Assembly (NCBI RefSeq): GCF_040954835.1
Contig: NC_090716.1
Location: forward strand, 17,297,275 to 17,361,274
Origin: Lepisosteus oculatus
Taxonomy: Eukaryota; Chordata; Actinopteri; Semionotiformes; Lepisosteidae
DNA: 64,000 nucleotides
Direction of reading: 5' to 3'
Part shown: one piece after another, positions 54,172 through 64,000 of the stretch
How positions within the stretch are numbered: position 1 is the stretch's first letter
Layout: each line of letters begins with the position of its first letter
Made by a program: the position numbers and the translations under genes
The notes under the pieces: generated by a model
What the model saw: only the letters and a program-made list of their open reading frames with translations
What the model was told of the DNA's origin: nothing
Databases searched by the model: none

Positions 54172-56928
54172 ACGGCGGCGCAGTGGGTGGCAGCGCTGGG
54201 AGCCTGGATTTAGTTCCTGTGGTGTTGTCTGTGTGGAGTCTGCATACTCTGCCCCTGTTCTCATGGGTCTGGTGTCCTGGGGTGCTGTGTGTGTGGAGTC
54301 TGCATGCTCTGCCCCTGTTCTCATGGGTTCAGTTTCCTGGGGTGCTGTCTGTGTGGAGTTTGCATAATCTGCCTGTGTTCTCAAGGTTCCTGTTCATGGG
54401 GTGCTGTCTGTGTGGAGTCTGCATGCTCTGCCTGTGTTCTCATGGGTCCTGTTCATGGGGTGCTGTCTGTGTGGAGTCTGCATGCTCTGCCCCTGTTCTC
54501 ATGGGTCTGGTTTCCTGGGGTGCTGTCTGTGTGGAGTCTGCATGCTCTGCCTCGTTGTCATGGGTCTGGTTTCCTGGGGTGCTGTCTGTGTGGAGTCTGC
54601 ATGCTCTTCCCCTGTTCTCATGGGTTCAGTTTCCTGGGATACTGTCTGTGTGGAGTCTGCATGCCCTGCCCCTGTTCTCATGGGTCTGGTGTCCTGGGGT
54701 GCTGTCTGTGTGGAGTCTGCATGCTCTGCCCCTGTAATCATGGGTCTGGTTTCCTGGGGTGCTGTCTGTGTGGAGTCTGCATGCTCTGCCCCTGTAATCA
54801 TGGGTCTGGTTTCCTGGGGTGCTGTCTGTGTGGAGTCTGCATGCTCTGCCCCTGTTCTCATGGGTCCTGTTCCTGGGGTGCTGTCTGTGTGGAGTCTGCA
54901 TGCTCTGCTCCGTTGTCATGGGTCTGGTTTCCTGGGGTGCTGTCTGTGTGGAGTCTGCCTGCTCTGCCCCTGTTCTCATTGGTCTGGTTTCCTGGGGTGC
55001 TGTCTGTGTGGAGTCTGCATGCTCTGCCCCTGTTTTCAGGGGTCTGGTTTCCTGGGGTGCTGTCTGTGTGGAGTCTGCATGCTCTGCCCCAGTTCTCATG
55101 GGTCTGGTGTCCCGGGGTGCTGTCTGTGTGGAGTCTGCATGCTCTGCCCCTGTTCTCATGGGTCTGGTGTCCTGGGGTGCTGTCTGTTTGGAGTCTGCAT
55201 GCTATTCCCCTGTTCTCATGGGTTCAGTTTCCTGGGGTACTGTCTGTGTGGAGTCTGCATGCTCTGCCCCTGTAATCATGGGTCAGGTGTCCTGGGGTGC
55301 TGTCTGTGTGGAGTCTGCATGCTCTGCCCCTGTAATCATTGTTCTGGTGTCCTGGGGTTCTGTCTGTGTGGAGTCTGCATGCTCTGCCCCTGTTCTCATG
55401 GGTCTGGTTTCCTGGGGTGCTGTCTGTGTAGAGTCTGCATGCTCTGCCCCTGTTCTCATGGGTCTGGTTTTCTGGGGTTCTGTCTGTGTGGAGTCTGCAT
55501 GCTCTGCCCCTGTTCTCATGGGTCTGGTTTCCTGGGGTGCTGTGTGTGTGGAGTCTGTATGCTCTGCCCCTGTTCTCATGGGTCTGGTTTTCTGGGGTGC
55601 TGTGTGTGTGGAGTCTGCTTGCTCTGCTCCTGTTCTCATGGGTCCTGTTCCTGGGGTGCTGTCTGTGTGGAGTCTGCATGCTCTGCTCCGTTGTCATGGG
55701 TCTGGTTTCCTGGGGTGCTGTCTGTGTGGAGTCTGCGTGCTCTGCCCCTGTTCTCATGGGTTCAGTTTCCTGGGGTGCTGTCTGTGTGGAGTCTGCATGC
55801 TCTGCCCCTGTTCTCATGGGTCTGGTGTCCCGGGGTGCTGTCTGTGTGGAGTCTGCATGCTCTGCCCCTGTTCTCATTGGTCTGGTTTTCTGGGGTGCTG
55901 TCTGTGTGGCGTCTGCATGCTTTGCCCCGTAATCATGGGTCTGGTGTCCTGGGGTGCTGTCTGTTTGGAGTCTGCATGCTATTCCCCTGTTCTCATGGGT
56001 TCAGTTTCCTGGGGTACTGTCTGTGTGGAGTCTGCATGCTCTGCCCCTGTAATCATGGGTCAGGTGTCCTGGGGTGCTGTCTGTGTGGAGTCTGCATGCT
56101 CTGCCCCTGTAATCATGGGTCTGGTGTCCTGGGGTTCTGTCTGTGTGGAGTCTGCATGCTCTGCCCCTGTTCTCATGGGTCTGGTTTCCTGGGGTGCTGT
56201 GTGTGTGGAGTCTGTATGCTCTGCCCCTGTTCTCATGGGTCTGGTTTCCTAGGGTGCTGTGTGTGTGGAGTCTGTATGCTCTGCCCCTGTTCTCATGGGT
56301 CTGGTTTTCTGGGGTGCTGTCTGTGTGGAGTCTGAATGCTCTGCTCCTGTTCTCATGGGTCCTGTTCCTGGGGTGCTGTCTGTGTGGAGTCTGCATGCTC
56401 TGCTCCGTTGTCATGGGTCTGGTTTCCTGGGGTGCTGTCTGTGTTGAGTCTGCGTGCTCTGCCCCTGTTCTCATGGGTTCAGTTTCCTTGGGTGCTGTTT
56501 GTGTGGAGTCTGCATGCTCTGCCCCTTGTTCTCATGGGTCTGGTTTCCTGGGGTGCTGTCTGTGTGTAGTCTGCATGCTCTGCCCCCGTTATCATGGGTC
56601 TGGTGTCCTGGGGTGCTGTCTGTGTGGAGTCTGCATGCTCTGCCCCTGTTCGCATGGGACTGGTGTGCTGGGGTGCTGTCTGTGTGGAGTCTGCATGCTC
56701 TGCCTGTGTTCTCATGGGTCTGGTTCCTGGGGTGCTGTCTGTGTGGAGTCTGCATGCTCTGCCCCTGTTCTCATGGGTCTGGTGTCCTGGGGTGCTGTCT
56801 GTGTGGAGTCTGCATGCTCTGCCCCTGTTCTCATGGGTCTGGTTTCCTGGGGTGCTGTCTGTATGGAGTCTGCATACTCTGCCCCTGTTCTCATGGGTCT
56901 TGTTCCTGGGGTGCTGTCTGTTTGGAGT
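54172..56928 (+). repeat. 60-bp SINE-derived minisatellite, about 45 copies
   Basis: The SINE head at 54,172-54,220 runs into units of TGGGGTGCTGTCTGTGTGGA, GTCTGCATGCTCTGCCCCTG and TTCTCATGGGTCTGGTTTCC. Marker variants recur at fixed distance: CTCCGTTGTCATGG at about 54,908, 55,686 and 56,403, and CTATTCCCCTG at 55,202 and 55,979. This shows a higher-order period of about 12-13 units (717-778 bp). The unit is 20 codons, so frames up to 644 codons stay open on both strands; these Cys-rich or TQTAPQ-rich frames are artefacts. Confidence 0.95.
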
Positions 56929-56930
56929 TG

Positions 56931-57300
56931 ATTAAAACAGTGACCTCCTTCCTCTACAGATTTTTTTTTTTATTCTGGTGGGATCATCTGCAGACTTGAT
57001 TCCTTTCACAGCAGTAGATACACAGTTGTTAGCATAGGAGGAGTAAAGAAGAGGTGACAGCAGTGCTGGGGACCCTGGTATCTCTTCCACTGAGGACCCT
57101 CTGGCACAACCAGAGGTGTGAAATTGCCTCCATTCTTTGTAAAATTAAAGGTTTCTCTGGACTGCAGTCCCCTCCCGCTTCGCTTTGGATATGCTGTGCT
57201 GTTCTCTACAACAGAAGACCCTTTGTTTGGAAGGAATGGGAAGCTAAAAGCAGAGTCACAATCTCTGATGCATCTAATCAAAACAGTAAGTTCTTTAAAA
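56931..57300. repeat. Diverged copy of the 24.1-24.4 / 52.3-52.6 kb segment
   Basis: Shares TTGATTCCTTTCAC, AGCATAGGAGGAGTA and GAGGACCCTCTGGCACAACC with both. It has extra sequence (57,126-57,230) matching 26,580-26,690 in part. More diverged than the three main cycles. Confidence 0.7.
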
Positions 57301-58040
57301 CAACTAAAAAAAACTGTCATAAAGTAAAAACGAATTTGCAAGTCAAGGTTCACCACTTAAACCCCCAGGAAAACAAAATCCCCACCTGATCGTATCCCAG
57401 TTGAGGAGAAAGCCAGGGCTGCAATGCCAACCAGTCCGTCACTCCAGGTGTCCCGACACACGAGTAAAAACCTTTCCTGTTCATCACCTGTCAGGTTTCA
57501 AGTCAGAAGGATGGGCGTCTCCAGGCCGGTCTCTGCAGCTGAGGCTCTGAGGAGCTCCTGACAGACATTAGTGGAGCTTCGCTTTCAACACCACTGTGGT
57601 CAGTAAAGGTTTAATATTCTTAAACACTGAGAGCTGGAGTTTCTCTGAATGTTATTTGATCACAGCAGCCATGTTTCATTCACACCAGAACTCACAACAC
57701 ACACTAACAGTGCAAGTTAACGTGACCGTAAAAATACGCATTGTATTACATAATATATTTGTAAAGCAGCCTGAAGGTGCTGATTTCACAGGCATCTGTC
57801 TAATGTGCTGTAGAGTGGGCCTGCTGGACGATGGATGGACAAGTCGCCCCTTCCTGCAGATGCCGTACTTTGACACCAGAGGAGTGAAAACATTTGTAGA
57901 AAAGTCATTTTCAGATGCGTTGTGTTTTCTTTAGAGAGGGAGTCTTCATTATCCCCAAGGTGGATGTGTTTAACGGCAGCAGGCAATATATAGAAAAGCA
58001 CACAAACTAACAACACACAGGCACATGCCCAAGAGTCATC
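57301..58040. other. Segment without recognised features
   Basis: No match elsewhere in the window that I can see, and no domain in the short frames (57,596-57,934 is the longest). Confidence 0.4.
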
Positions 58041-58048
58041 TGTTGAGA

Positions 58049-58790
58049 TCACACACTGTATTATTATTATTGAGAGACAGGCTCACTGTCTGTTCCTCAG
58101 GCTGGGACAGGAGATCACACACTGTATTATTATTGAGAGACAGGCTCACTCTCTGTTCCTCAGGCTGGGACAGTAGATCACACACTGGATTATTATTATT
58201 GAGAGACAGGCTCACTGTCTGTTCCTCAGGCTGGGACAGGAGATCACACACTGTATTATTATTATTGAGAGACAGGCTCACTGTCTGTTCCTCAGGCTGG
58301 GACAGGAGATCACACACTGTATTATTATTAGTGAGAGACAGGCTCACTGTCTGTTCCTCAGGCTGGGACAGGAGATCACACACTGTATTATTATTAGTGA
58401 GAGACAGGCTCACTGTCTGTTCCTCAGGCTGGGACAGGAGATCACACACTGTATTATTATTAGTGAGAGACAGGCTCACTGTCTGTTCCTCAGGCTGGGA
58501 CAGGAGATCACACACTGTATTATTATTATTGAGAGACAGGCTCACTGTCTGTTCCTCAGGCTGGGACAGGAGATCACACACTGTATTATTATTATTGAGA
58601 GACAGGCTCACTGTTCCTCAGGCTGGGGACAGGAGATCACACACTGTATTATTATTATTATTGAGAGACAGGCTCATTGTCTGTTCCTCAGGCTGGGGAC
58701 AGGAGATCACACACTGTATTATTATTATTGAGAGACAGGCTCACTGTTCCTCAGGCTGGGACAGGAGATCACACACTGTATTATTTCTCT
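58049..58790. repeat. 66-bp minisatellite, 12 copies
   Basis: The unit is GAGATCACACACTGTATTAT, (ATT)n, GAGAGACAGGCTCACTGTCT and GTTCCTCAGGCTGGGACAG. It varies by the number of ATT triplets, one missing CTGT and some GTGAG variants. On the minus strand it reads NNNTVCDLLSQPEEQTVSLS. The first unit on that strand continues from the LINE frame at 58,791, suggesting the source. Confidence 0.93.
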
Positions 58791-60350
58791 CCCAGCAGGA
58801 CTCGACATTGTTCTGATTCTGACAGGTTTGCGATATGATCTGTTTTATTGGTGAATAATGTTCGTCTTGTTCCAGAATATTTCTCACCGTGCGGCAGAAA
58901 GTGTATCTCTCTTTCCTTTTTTTCTTTCGGCAATGGGAGCACAGCCTGTCCTCTCTGGACATTCGGGTCTTTGTCAGCAGTTGCTCTGGCCTGATTGTGT
59001 CTCTGAACCTGTACTTGACAGGGTCTGTATCTCTTTGCTGTTTCTTAGCCTGGTCAAATATCCAGCTAGTGTTTATTGTGTGGATCGTCTGTTTAGGATT
59101 CTGTAGCATTCCAGTTTGGAGGATGTTTTTACTCTTTTGGATGGAGTATCTACAGGCTGTTTGTCCCATTTAGTGTAATCTTGCTCACTGAGGGGATCCC
59201 ACACTTCACTGCAGTATAGGGTAAAGGGTTCGATTGCACTTTTGAATATTCAGAGCCAATTGTATTTGGGGGACTGATGTTGTAGAGCCTCTTTTTACTG
59301 CCATGGAAAGCCCTGTGTGCCTTCTCCTTCAGTGACTTCACTGCCAGGAAAACTCCCAGATGAACTGATTGTCTGTTAGAAGTATGTGTTTCAAAGTGTT
59401 GTTGTTCACTGTGAAGTTGTAACTGTTTTCCTGAGATCTGGATCTGTTCTGGGAACCAATGACTCTGGTCTCACGCAGAAGGGCTATCAGTGTCCAGGTC
59501 TGACAGTCCTGCTCCAGCAGTGCCAGGCTGTTCTGGGTCCAGATGGGCTGGCAGTGCCCAGGTGTGACAGTCCTGCTCCAGCAGTGCCAGGCTGTTCTGG
59601 GTCCAGATGGGCTGGCAGTGCCCAGGTGTGACAGTCCTGCTCCAGTAGTGCCAGGCTCTGCTGTTCTGGGTCCAGATTGACTGGCAGTGCCCAGGTGTGA
59701 CAGTCCTGCTCCAGCAGTGCCAGGCTCTGCTGTTCTGGGTCCAGATGGGCTGGCAGTGCCAGGCTCTGCTGTTCTGGGTCCAGATGGGCTGGCAGTGCCC
59801 AGGTGTGACAGTGCTGCTCCAGCGGTGCCAGGCTCTGCTGTTCTGGGTCCAGATGGGCCATCGGAGCCCAGGTGTGAATGTTATGGGATGTGTGGCGGTT
59901 TGGTAGGAAGCCAGTCGGACTCTAATGCAGGACATTGTGCTCAGTAAGGAGGGCCGGTTATCAGATATTCAAGATACGACAGAGTTCCTTCCCCAGATTA
60001 CTGTTCACACTGAAGCCTCGGTACCTGTTGGGGTCGAGTCTGTCTCCATTCTTACAGACAGGCGTGATCAGTCCTTGATTCCCGGCCTCAGGGAAACAGC
60101 CGGCCGTCAGGACAAGGTTGAGGAGTTTGAGCAGGCTTTGCTGCAGGTCTGAGCTGCAGTTGGGTCAGGTGTTGTTGACTGTGTCTTGGCCACAGTTCTT
60201 TCATGGTCTGAGAGTTGTCTGTTTGTGTATGTGCTTATCTTCTTTAGGGTGTGCATGTAGTGTCCAACCATCTCACAGTATCTGAGGCGCAGTTCAGAGT
60301 GGTGTGGTGTTGTTTTAGTTCTGGTAGTTCTCTTCAGTTGTTTCTGCACT
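58791..60350 (-). pseudogene. LINE reverse transcriptase relic with array, copy 3
   Basis: Minus strand, from high to low coordinates: NRYRGFSVNSNLG (about 60,000-60,040), the 69-bp array, then VKSLKEKAHRAF and KKRLYNISPPN (59,265-59,345). YRFRDTIRPEQLLTK and DRLCSHCRKKKRKERY (58,900-59,020) follow. It retains more of the C-terminus than copies 1 and 2, but in a frameshifted and more diverged state. Confidence 0.7.
59490..59865 (-). repeat. 69-bp LINE-derived minisatellite, about 5-6 copies
   Basis: Includes two shortened units lacking the CTCTG of GGCTCTGCTG, and one short unit of about 40 bp near 59,750. The outer units match the arrays at 19,565 and 49,590. Confidence 0.88.
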
Positions 60351-60504
60351 CTGTATCAAAGCATTTGATATTGTTTCTGAGTGTGTTTCATATGAATGTA
60401 GTCATTTTGATTTTAAGGCTAGTTTCTCAAAAACATGGTTTAAATTTATGAACGATTTGTTGGTTTGATACAGAGCGTTTTGAAATGTAAGGGATCAAGT
60501 AATG

Positions 60505-61289
60505 GGTTTATTCCCTGCTATAAAGAGACGAAAGAAAACAATGTTTTGGCTGTGGAGCCTTCTTTGAGTTTTGAAATGTAGTTTATTTTGTTTGAAGTTT
60601 GTCTTTAGGGCTCTTTGGCATTCGTGGCTGTTTGGAGTCCATCTACGCCTGGTGCAGGTCATGCAGCTGGCTGGGCTGTGTCAGTGTGTCCCTGTGCTGC
60701 TGTGTTCTCTTGATCCGAGTGGGGCCTGACAGTGAAGGCACTCTTACAGCACAGTCCACCACACTGATGCCCAGAGCTGAGCTGAGCTGACAGTGAACTT
60801 ACTTGGAGTAGTTTTGTTTGCACCAGGTGGCAAAATCTTCTCTAGTTGGCCCATGACCCTACACATCTGCCTGCAAGAAACTAATAACAGTTGTCTGCAA
60901 ATGTGTCTTACTTGACTGGTAATAACGTACAAATTGTATACTGAACAAAGAGAAAGGAAGATAATATAGATCCTTGGGAAGCATTTGTGCAAGAATGCAG
61001 CTTGAGACGAAGTATGGTTGACTCTTAGGCCCTGAGTTCTGTCTGTAAGGAAATCAGCAACCAAACTGACAAGATTAAGAGCAGCACCAAAATTAGACAG
61101 TGTGGTTGCCAGTAAATATGGTTGCAATACTATGATTTAATTATCTACTTTATAATTTAATTCATCTTTAGTGTCCTGAAGCTAATTTGTTGTTTTCATC
61201 AAAACCTTAAACATAAAACATACATGACAATAATAAAATACAACAATGGTACATTACCATTATGCATAATATCATAAGATTAAAATTAA
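60505..61289. other. Insertion relative to sister copies
   Basis: Interrupts sequence that is continuous at 20,770-20,810 and 50,640-50,660. It begins with ACAATGTTTTGGCTGTGGAG, a decayed arm of the foldback seen at 5586. The interior frames (60,599-60,790; 60,744-61,127 minus) show no domain I can name; a minus-strand stretch VSLVADFLTDRTQ is faintly LINE-like. Confidence 0.4.
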
Positions 61290-61960
61290 ATCAGACAATT
61301 AGCTTGTAAAAAGTTCATAACAGTAATTGGATTCCTGCAAGCAATATTTTAATTGTTCAACATCTGAAAGCTTTTAGGTATAAAAGAAGGATCTTCTAAT
61401 ATTTGTTGTGTGAGATTAAGATGTCGCTCTGTTGTATATTTTGAGAATATTGCAAATACCACCAGACAATGTAACATTTTATCATAATTCATCCATCATG
61501 AAACTTAAAATAGTTTTCAAATCCACAGTGCACAGGCTTCATTTTCCATAATTCATCACATCTTCCCGTAAAGAAAAGCGCGATATAAGTGAAAGCAATT
61601 ATTATGAATTCAATAGAAGCAGTAGGAGAAGTGCCCCCTCTGTTGGCCGATCCGTGGAATTAAACTGGAAAAATACATTTTGATTCTTACAGAAATAGTG
61701 CAATGGCGCCACCTTGTGGCCATTAAGCAAAATTTCACCTTCAAAACTTTTTAAATTGAAAATACCGTTAACAGAATGTAAGTTTAATAGTTTTTAGTTC
61801 TTAAATTTTATTTATTAATAGTTCATTTTAAAAAATATGTAAGCATTATCGAACACAATACAAACAAGAGTACAGATAACATTTCAAGACAAAAGCATCA
61901 CAGGGATACATATTATAAAATAAATACAAATTATAAAAAGGTGAAACAAATTGAAGTCTG
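61290..61960. repeat. Diverged copy of 20.8-21.1 plus 22.8-23.2 kb
   Basis: Shares GACAATTAGCTTGTAA, CTGAAAGCTTTTAGGTATAA and GGAATTAAACTGGAAAA. It also lacks the L2 insertion, consistent with the L2 being specific to cycle 1. Confidence 0.65.
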
Positions 61961-62590
61961 CACCGCTTTCATATTTTTACAATTTGAAACAGTCTGCAGA
62001 TTCTCCTTTACATCCATATTAAAATGCTCAAACATAGGATTTTTCCCAGACTATTTCATTTTGTGTACATGATAATGTGCCATTCTAATAAAGTTACAAA
62101 CGATATTTTTGTATCGTTTTCGATGGGGCTGAGATTGAACATGCCATCTATTTCTTCAAAGCAAATATAAATATTGGTCTATTTTTTAATATAATTTGCA
62201 ACTTAGTCCAGAAAGGTTTAACCATGGGACATAACCAAAATAAATATAGAAAAGTTACTAATGTCACAATAAAACACATTTATCACTTATCTCAATTTTA
62301 AATCGCTGGACAACAAGGGTCTCAACAGGGTAAGTATGATTAATTATTTTGTATGAAACCTCCTTAACCTTATTAGTTATACAATATTTATTCGGCAGCA
62401 TCCACATTTGCTTTTCCAATCAACCCATTTTACAAATGAGGAATTCCAATATACTGTAACAGCAAGGATATTGTCATCTTGCAACAGAGATCTTAATTTA
62501 TTACATCCACAAATATTCATATAATTGTTTAGTCTCCAAGTAACGCTCCTAGATTTTTTTCAAGACTAACTATGAGCTGGACTTTAGTTT
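61961..62590 (-). pseudogene. Decayed L1-like LINE fragment
   Basis: Minus strand: NIVxLIxxRLRRF corresponds in another frame to ITNKVKEVSYKIINHTYPVE (about 62,310-62,400). VKPFWTKLQIIL (about 62,200) follows. The order matches the intact L1-like fragment at 34,332, but stops and frameshifts are frequent. Confidence 0.55.
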
Positions 62591-62599
62591 GTAAAAATA

Positions 62600-63180
62600 C
62601 TCTTCACCTAATTGTTAGAATTGAGGAGAAGCTTACGGGGATCTTTAAAACTTATAAACATGTAGCCCGTTAACTATGTTGAATTACAAAGTGTCTATTT
62701 CTGCTCATCATAAGCGTCTGCAATTTAATTTTCAGCAGAGTGTATTTGATGAAAAATGTAATCAAACAAAAACTGATTTGCAGCTCACAGTGCAGCTCTT
62801 AAAACACTCTTCACACTTTAAAAGCGTCAGAATCGAGGAGAAGCTCACAGGTGTACTTAAAACTTATACACATGTAGCCTGTCAACTATATTGAATTAAC
62901 AGGATCTCTGGAACATCAGCATGTCATGCGATTGAGTTTATCTGGGAGAAGGATCTGGCTGAACAGCGGAATAGGGTCTGGAAAGATGTACTGTACACAG
63001 TGTCTATTTCTGTACATCATCAACTTAAGCAATTTAATTTTCTGCACAGAGTGCATTTGATGTGTGGGAAACAGTCTAATGCAGCCATCTGTAACAGACT
63101 TGTGCTTGTGTTGGAAAGAGGAGAGCTGTCTGTTTTTCATGTAGGATTTGGAAATGCTCCCGGTTAGTGCAATATCGGTT
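62600..63180 (+). pseudogene. Decayed L1-like fragment, internally duplicated
   Basis: AEQRNRVWKDVLYTVSIS followed by HHQLKQFNFLHRVHLMCGK (62,955-63,070) resembles L1-like ORF2 C-terminal sequence. A related stretch at 62,685-62,755 repeats the VSISAHHKRLQFNF pattern, and GAGGAGAAGCTTAC/GAGGAGAAGCTCAC repeats at 62,622 and 62,836, so the fragment is duplicated about 210-315 bp apart. Confidence 0.5.
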
Positions 63181-63481
63181 TATGGTATTAAAAACTTTCA
63201 AGTTTAAATGCAGTGGTCACCTCTTAGGATCCCAAGAGCTTTTGATCTCTTTAACTAGTTTCCAGGAAATTCAAGAAAAGATAATTACCTGAATTTGTGC
63301 AAAAAGTGGAAAAATATAAGGAAGAAGGAATATGGGATAAATTAAACTTTAACATCCACTTAGTGATTCATTGTCTCGTGTGGCTGGTATAAGAGACGCA
63401 CTGAAATTGATTGCAAAAAGGATTTGTAAGTTGGTGATGAAACAGTACCAATTATTTTTCAGGTACATACATTTCTGAATT

Positions 63482-63997
63482 ATGTGTAGTAAGATGCTAC
63501 ATATGTTCTATCAGTCGGTGGTAGCGAGTGCCATTTTCTACGCAGTGGTGTGCTGGGGCTCTGGGATTAGAGCAGTGGATTCTAAAAGGCTGAACAAGCT
63601 CATCAGAAGAGCAAGCTCTGTCATTGGGTCTGACCTGGACCCCTTGGAGGTAGTGGCTGAGAGGAGAATGATGTCCAAAATGGAGGCCATCATGGACAAC
63701 TTCTCCCATCCCCTCTATGACAGGCTTGCAGAAATGAAGAGCACGTTCAGCAATAGACTGATTCATCCACGGTGCAACAGGGAGCGCTACAGGAGGTCGT
63801 TCTTGCCTTCTGCCATAAGACTGTACAACACATCTACCTTGCGTCTGGGCAGAGGCAACATTGACAGTGATCTGTTCTCTTTCTTTTTCCCCGTTTACAA
63901 CGGTTTTTTGTGCAATATATGCCAGGGACCTGTGCATTACATCTATATTTATATTCAGATGTGTGATACGATTTTTCTGTGTACTGTTCTGTTCTAG
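63482..63997 (+). pseudogene. L2-like reverse transcriptase C-terminus
   Basis: The frame is open for 171 codons: MLHMFYQSVVASAIFYAVVC, then LNKLIRRASSVIG, HPLYDRLAEMKSTFSNRL and RRSFLPSAIRLYN. This is the 3' end of an L2/CR1-type ORF2 on the plus strand, a different subfamily from the one at 21,327. It is 5'-truncated and runs to the window edge. Confidence 0.75.
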
Positions 63998-64000
63998 TTT

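Larger units (their letters stand above)
43945..56930. repeat. Duplication cycle 3
   Basis: Matches cycle 1 from the 50-bp array through the beta module. It lacks the L2 insertion and has an extra exon-like module at 45,780-46,100. It ends in the 60-bp array instead of running into the 27.8 kb-type block. Confidence 0.85.

Noticed and set aside
54401-56335. Open frame of 644 codons, Cys-rich, with further long frames on both strands
   Set aside because: It lies entirely within the 60-bp tandem array. The unit is 20 codons, so several frames stay open by arithmetic. No start context or domain, and the sequence is SINE-derived.
54172-56928. CRISPR-like regular repeats
   Set aside because: Units abut without unique spacers, no cas genes are near, and the genome is a vertebrate one with spliced genes.
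58025-58816. 263-codon plus-strand frame and 191-codon minus-strand frame
   Set aside because: 66-bp minisatellite with unit length divisible by three; no gene features.

Overview
The window looks like nuclear DNA of a ray-finned fish. It holds one clear vertebrate gene, an interferon regulatory factor of the IRF3/IRF7 type closest to irf7, on the minus strand with GT-AG introns. The rest is interspersed with tRNA-derived SINEs and with L2-like, L1-like and other non-LTR retrotransposons. The species cannot be fixed from the sequence; the repeat style would suit an early-branching lineage such as gar, bowfin or bichir, but that is a guess.

Layout. 251-7536 (minus) is a complete nine-exon irf7-like gene encoding 442 residues. 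It starts with an 8-nt coding exon and has a TATA box and an interferon-stimulated response element (ISRE) just upstream. About 7.8-14.4 kb is quiet flank with a few repeat relics and no gene I can recognise.

From 14.4 kb to the end the window is a tandem segmental-duplication array. Three cycles are readable: 14,425-33,204, 33,205-43,944 and 43,945-56,930. A more diverged partial fourth lies at about 56.9-62 kb. Each cycle opens with a 50/51-bp GC-rich minisatellite, then a CCAAT/GC-box promoter-like block. Next comes a block with CRE, ZNF143-like and (in most copies) E-box motifs, then an RFX X-box palindrome and a short exon-like segment ending in a splice-donor sequence. This architecture occurs as an alpha version (15-16, 34-35.5 and 44.5-46 kb) and a beta version (24.5-26, 36.3-38 and 52.7-54.2 kb). 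Between them lie retrotransposon relics and long duplicated noncoding sequence. Cycle 2 lacks the middle 8 kb found in cycles 1 and 3.

Three further minisatellites have visible sources inside mobile elements. A 60-bp unit comes from a tRNA-SINE body and has grown from about 2 to about 45 copies, with higher-order structure. A 69-bp unit is an in-frame 23-codon piece of a LINE reverse transcriptase, expanded separately in three copies. A 66-bp unit may come from the 3' end of the same LINE type. Two young insertions, an L1-like element at 34,316 and an L2-like element at 21,086, have matching empty sites in sister cycles and date the duplications relative to transposition.

Most long open frames in the array region are artefacts of tandem repeats whose unit length is a multiple of three. 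Apart from irf7 and the two retrotransposon fragments with intact frames, I support no protein-coding gene with confidence. A few exon-like segments with consensus splice sites are listed as candidates. All motif calls are by eye; nothing was computed.
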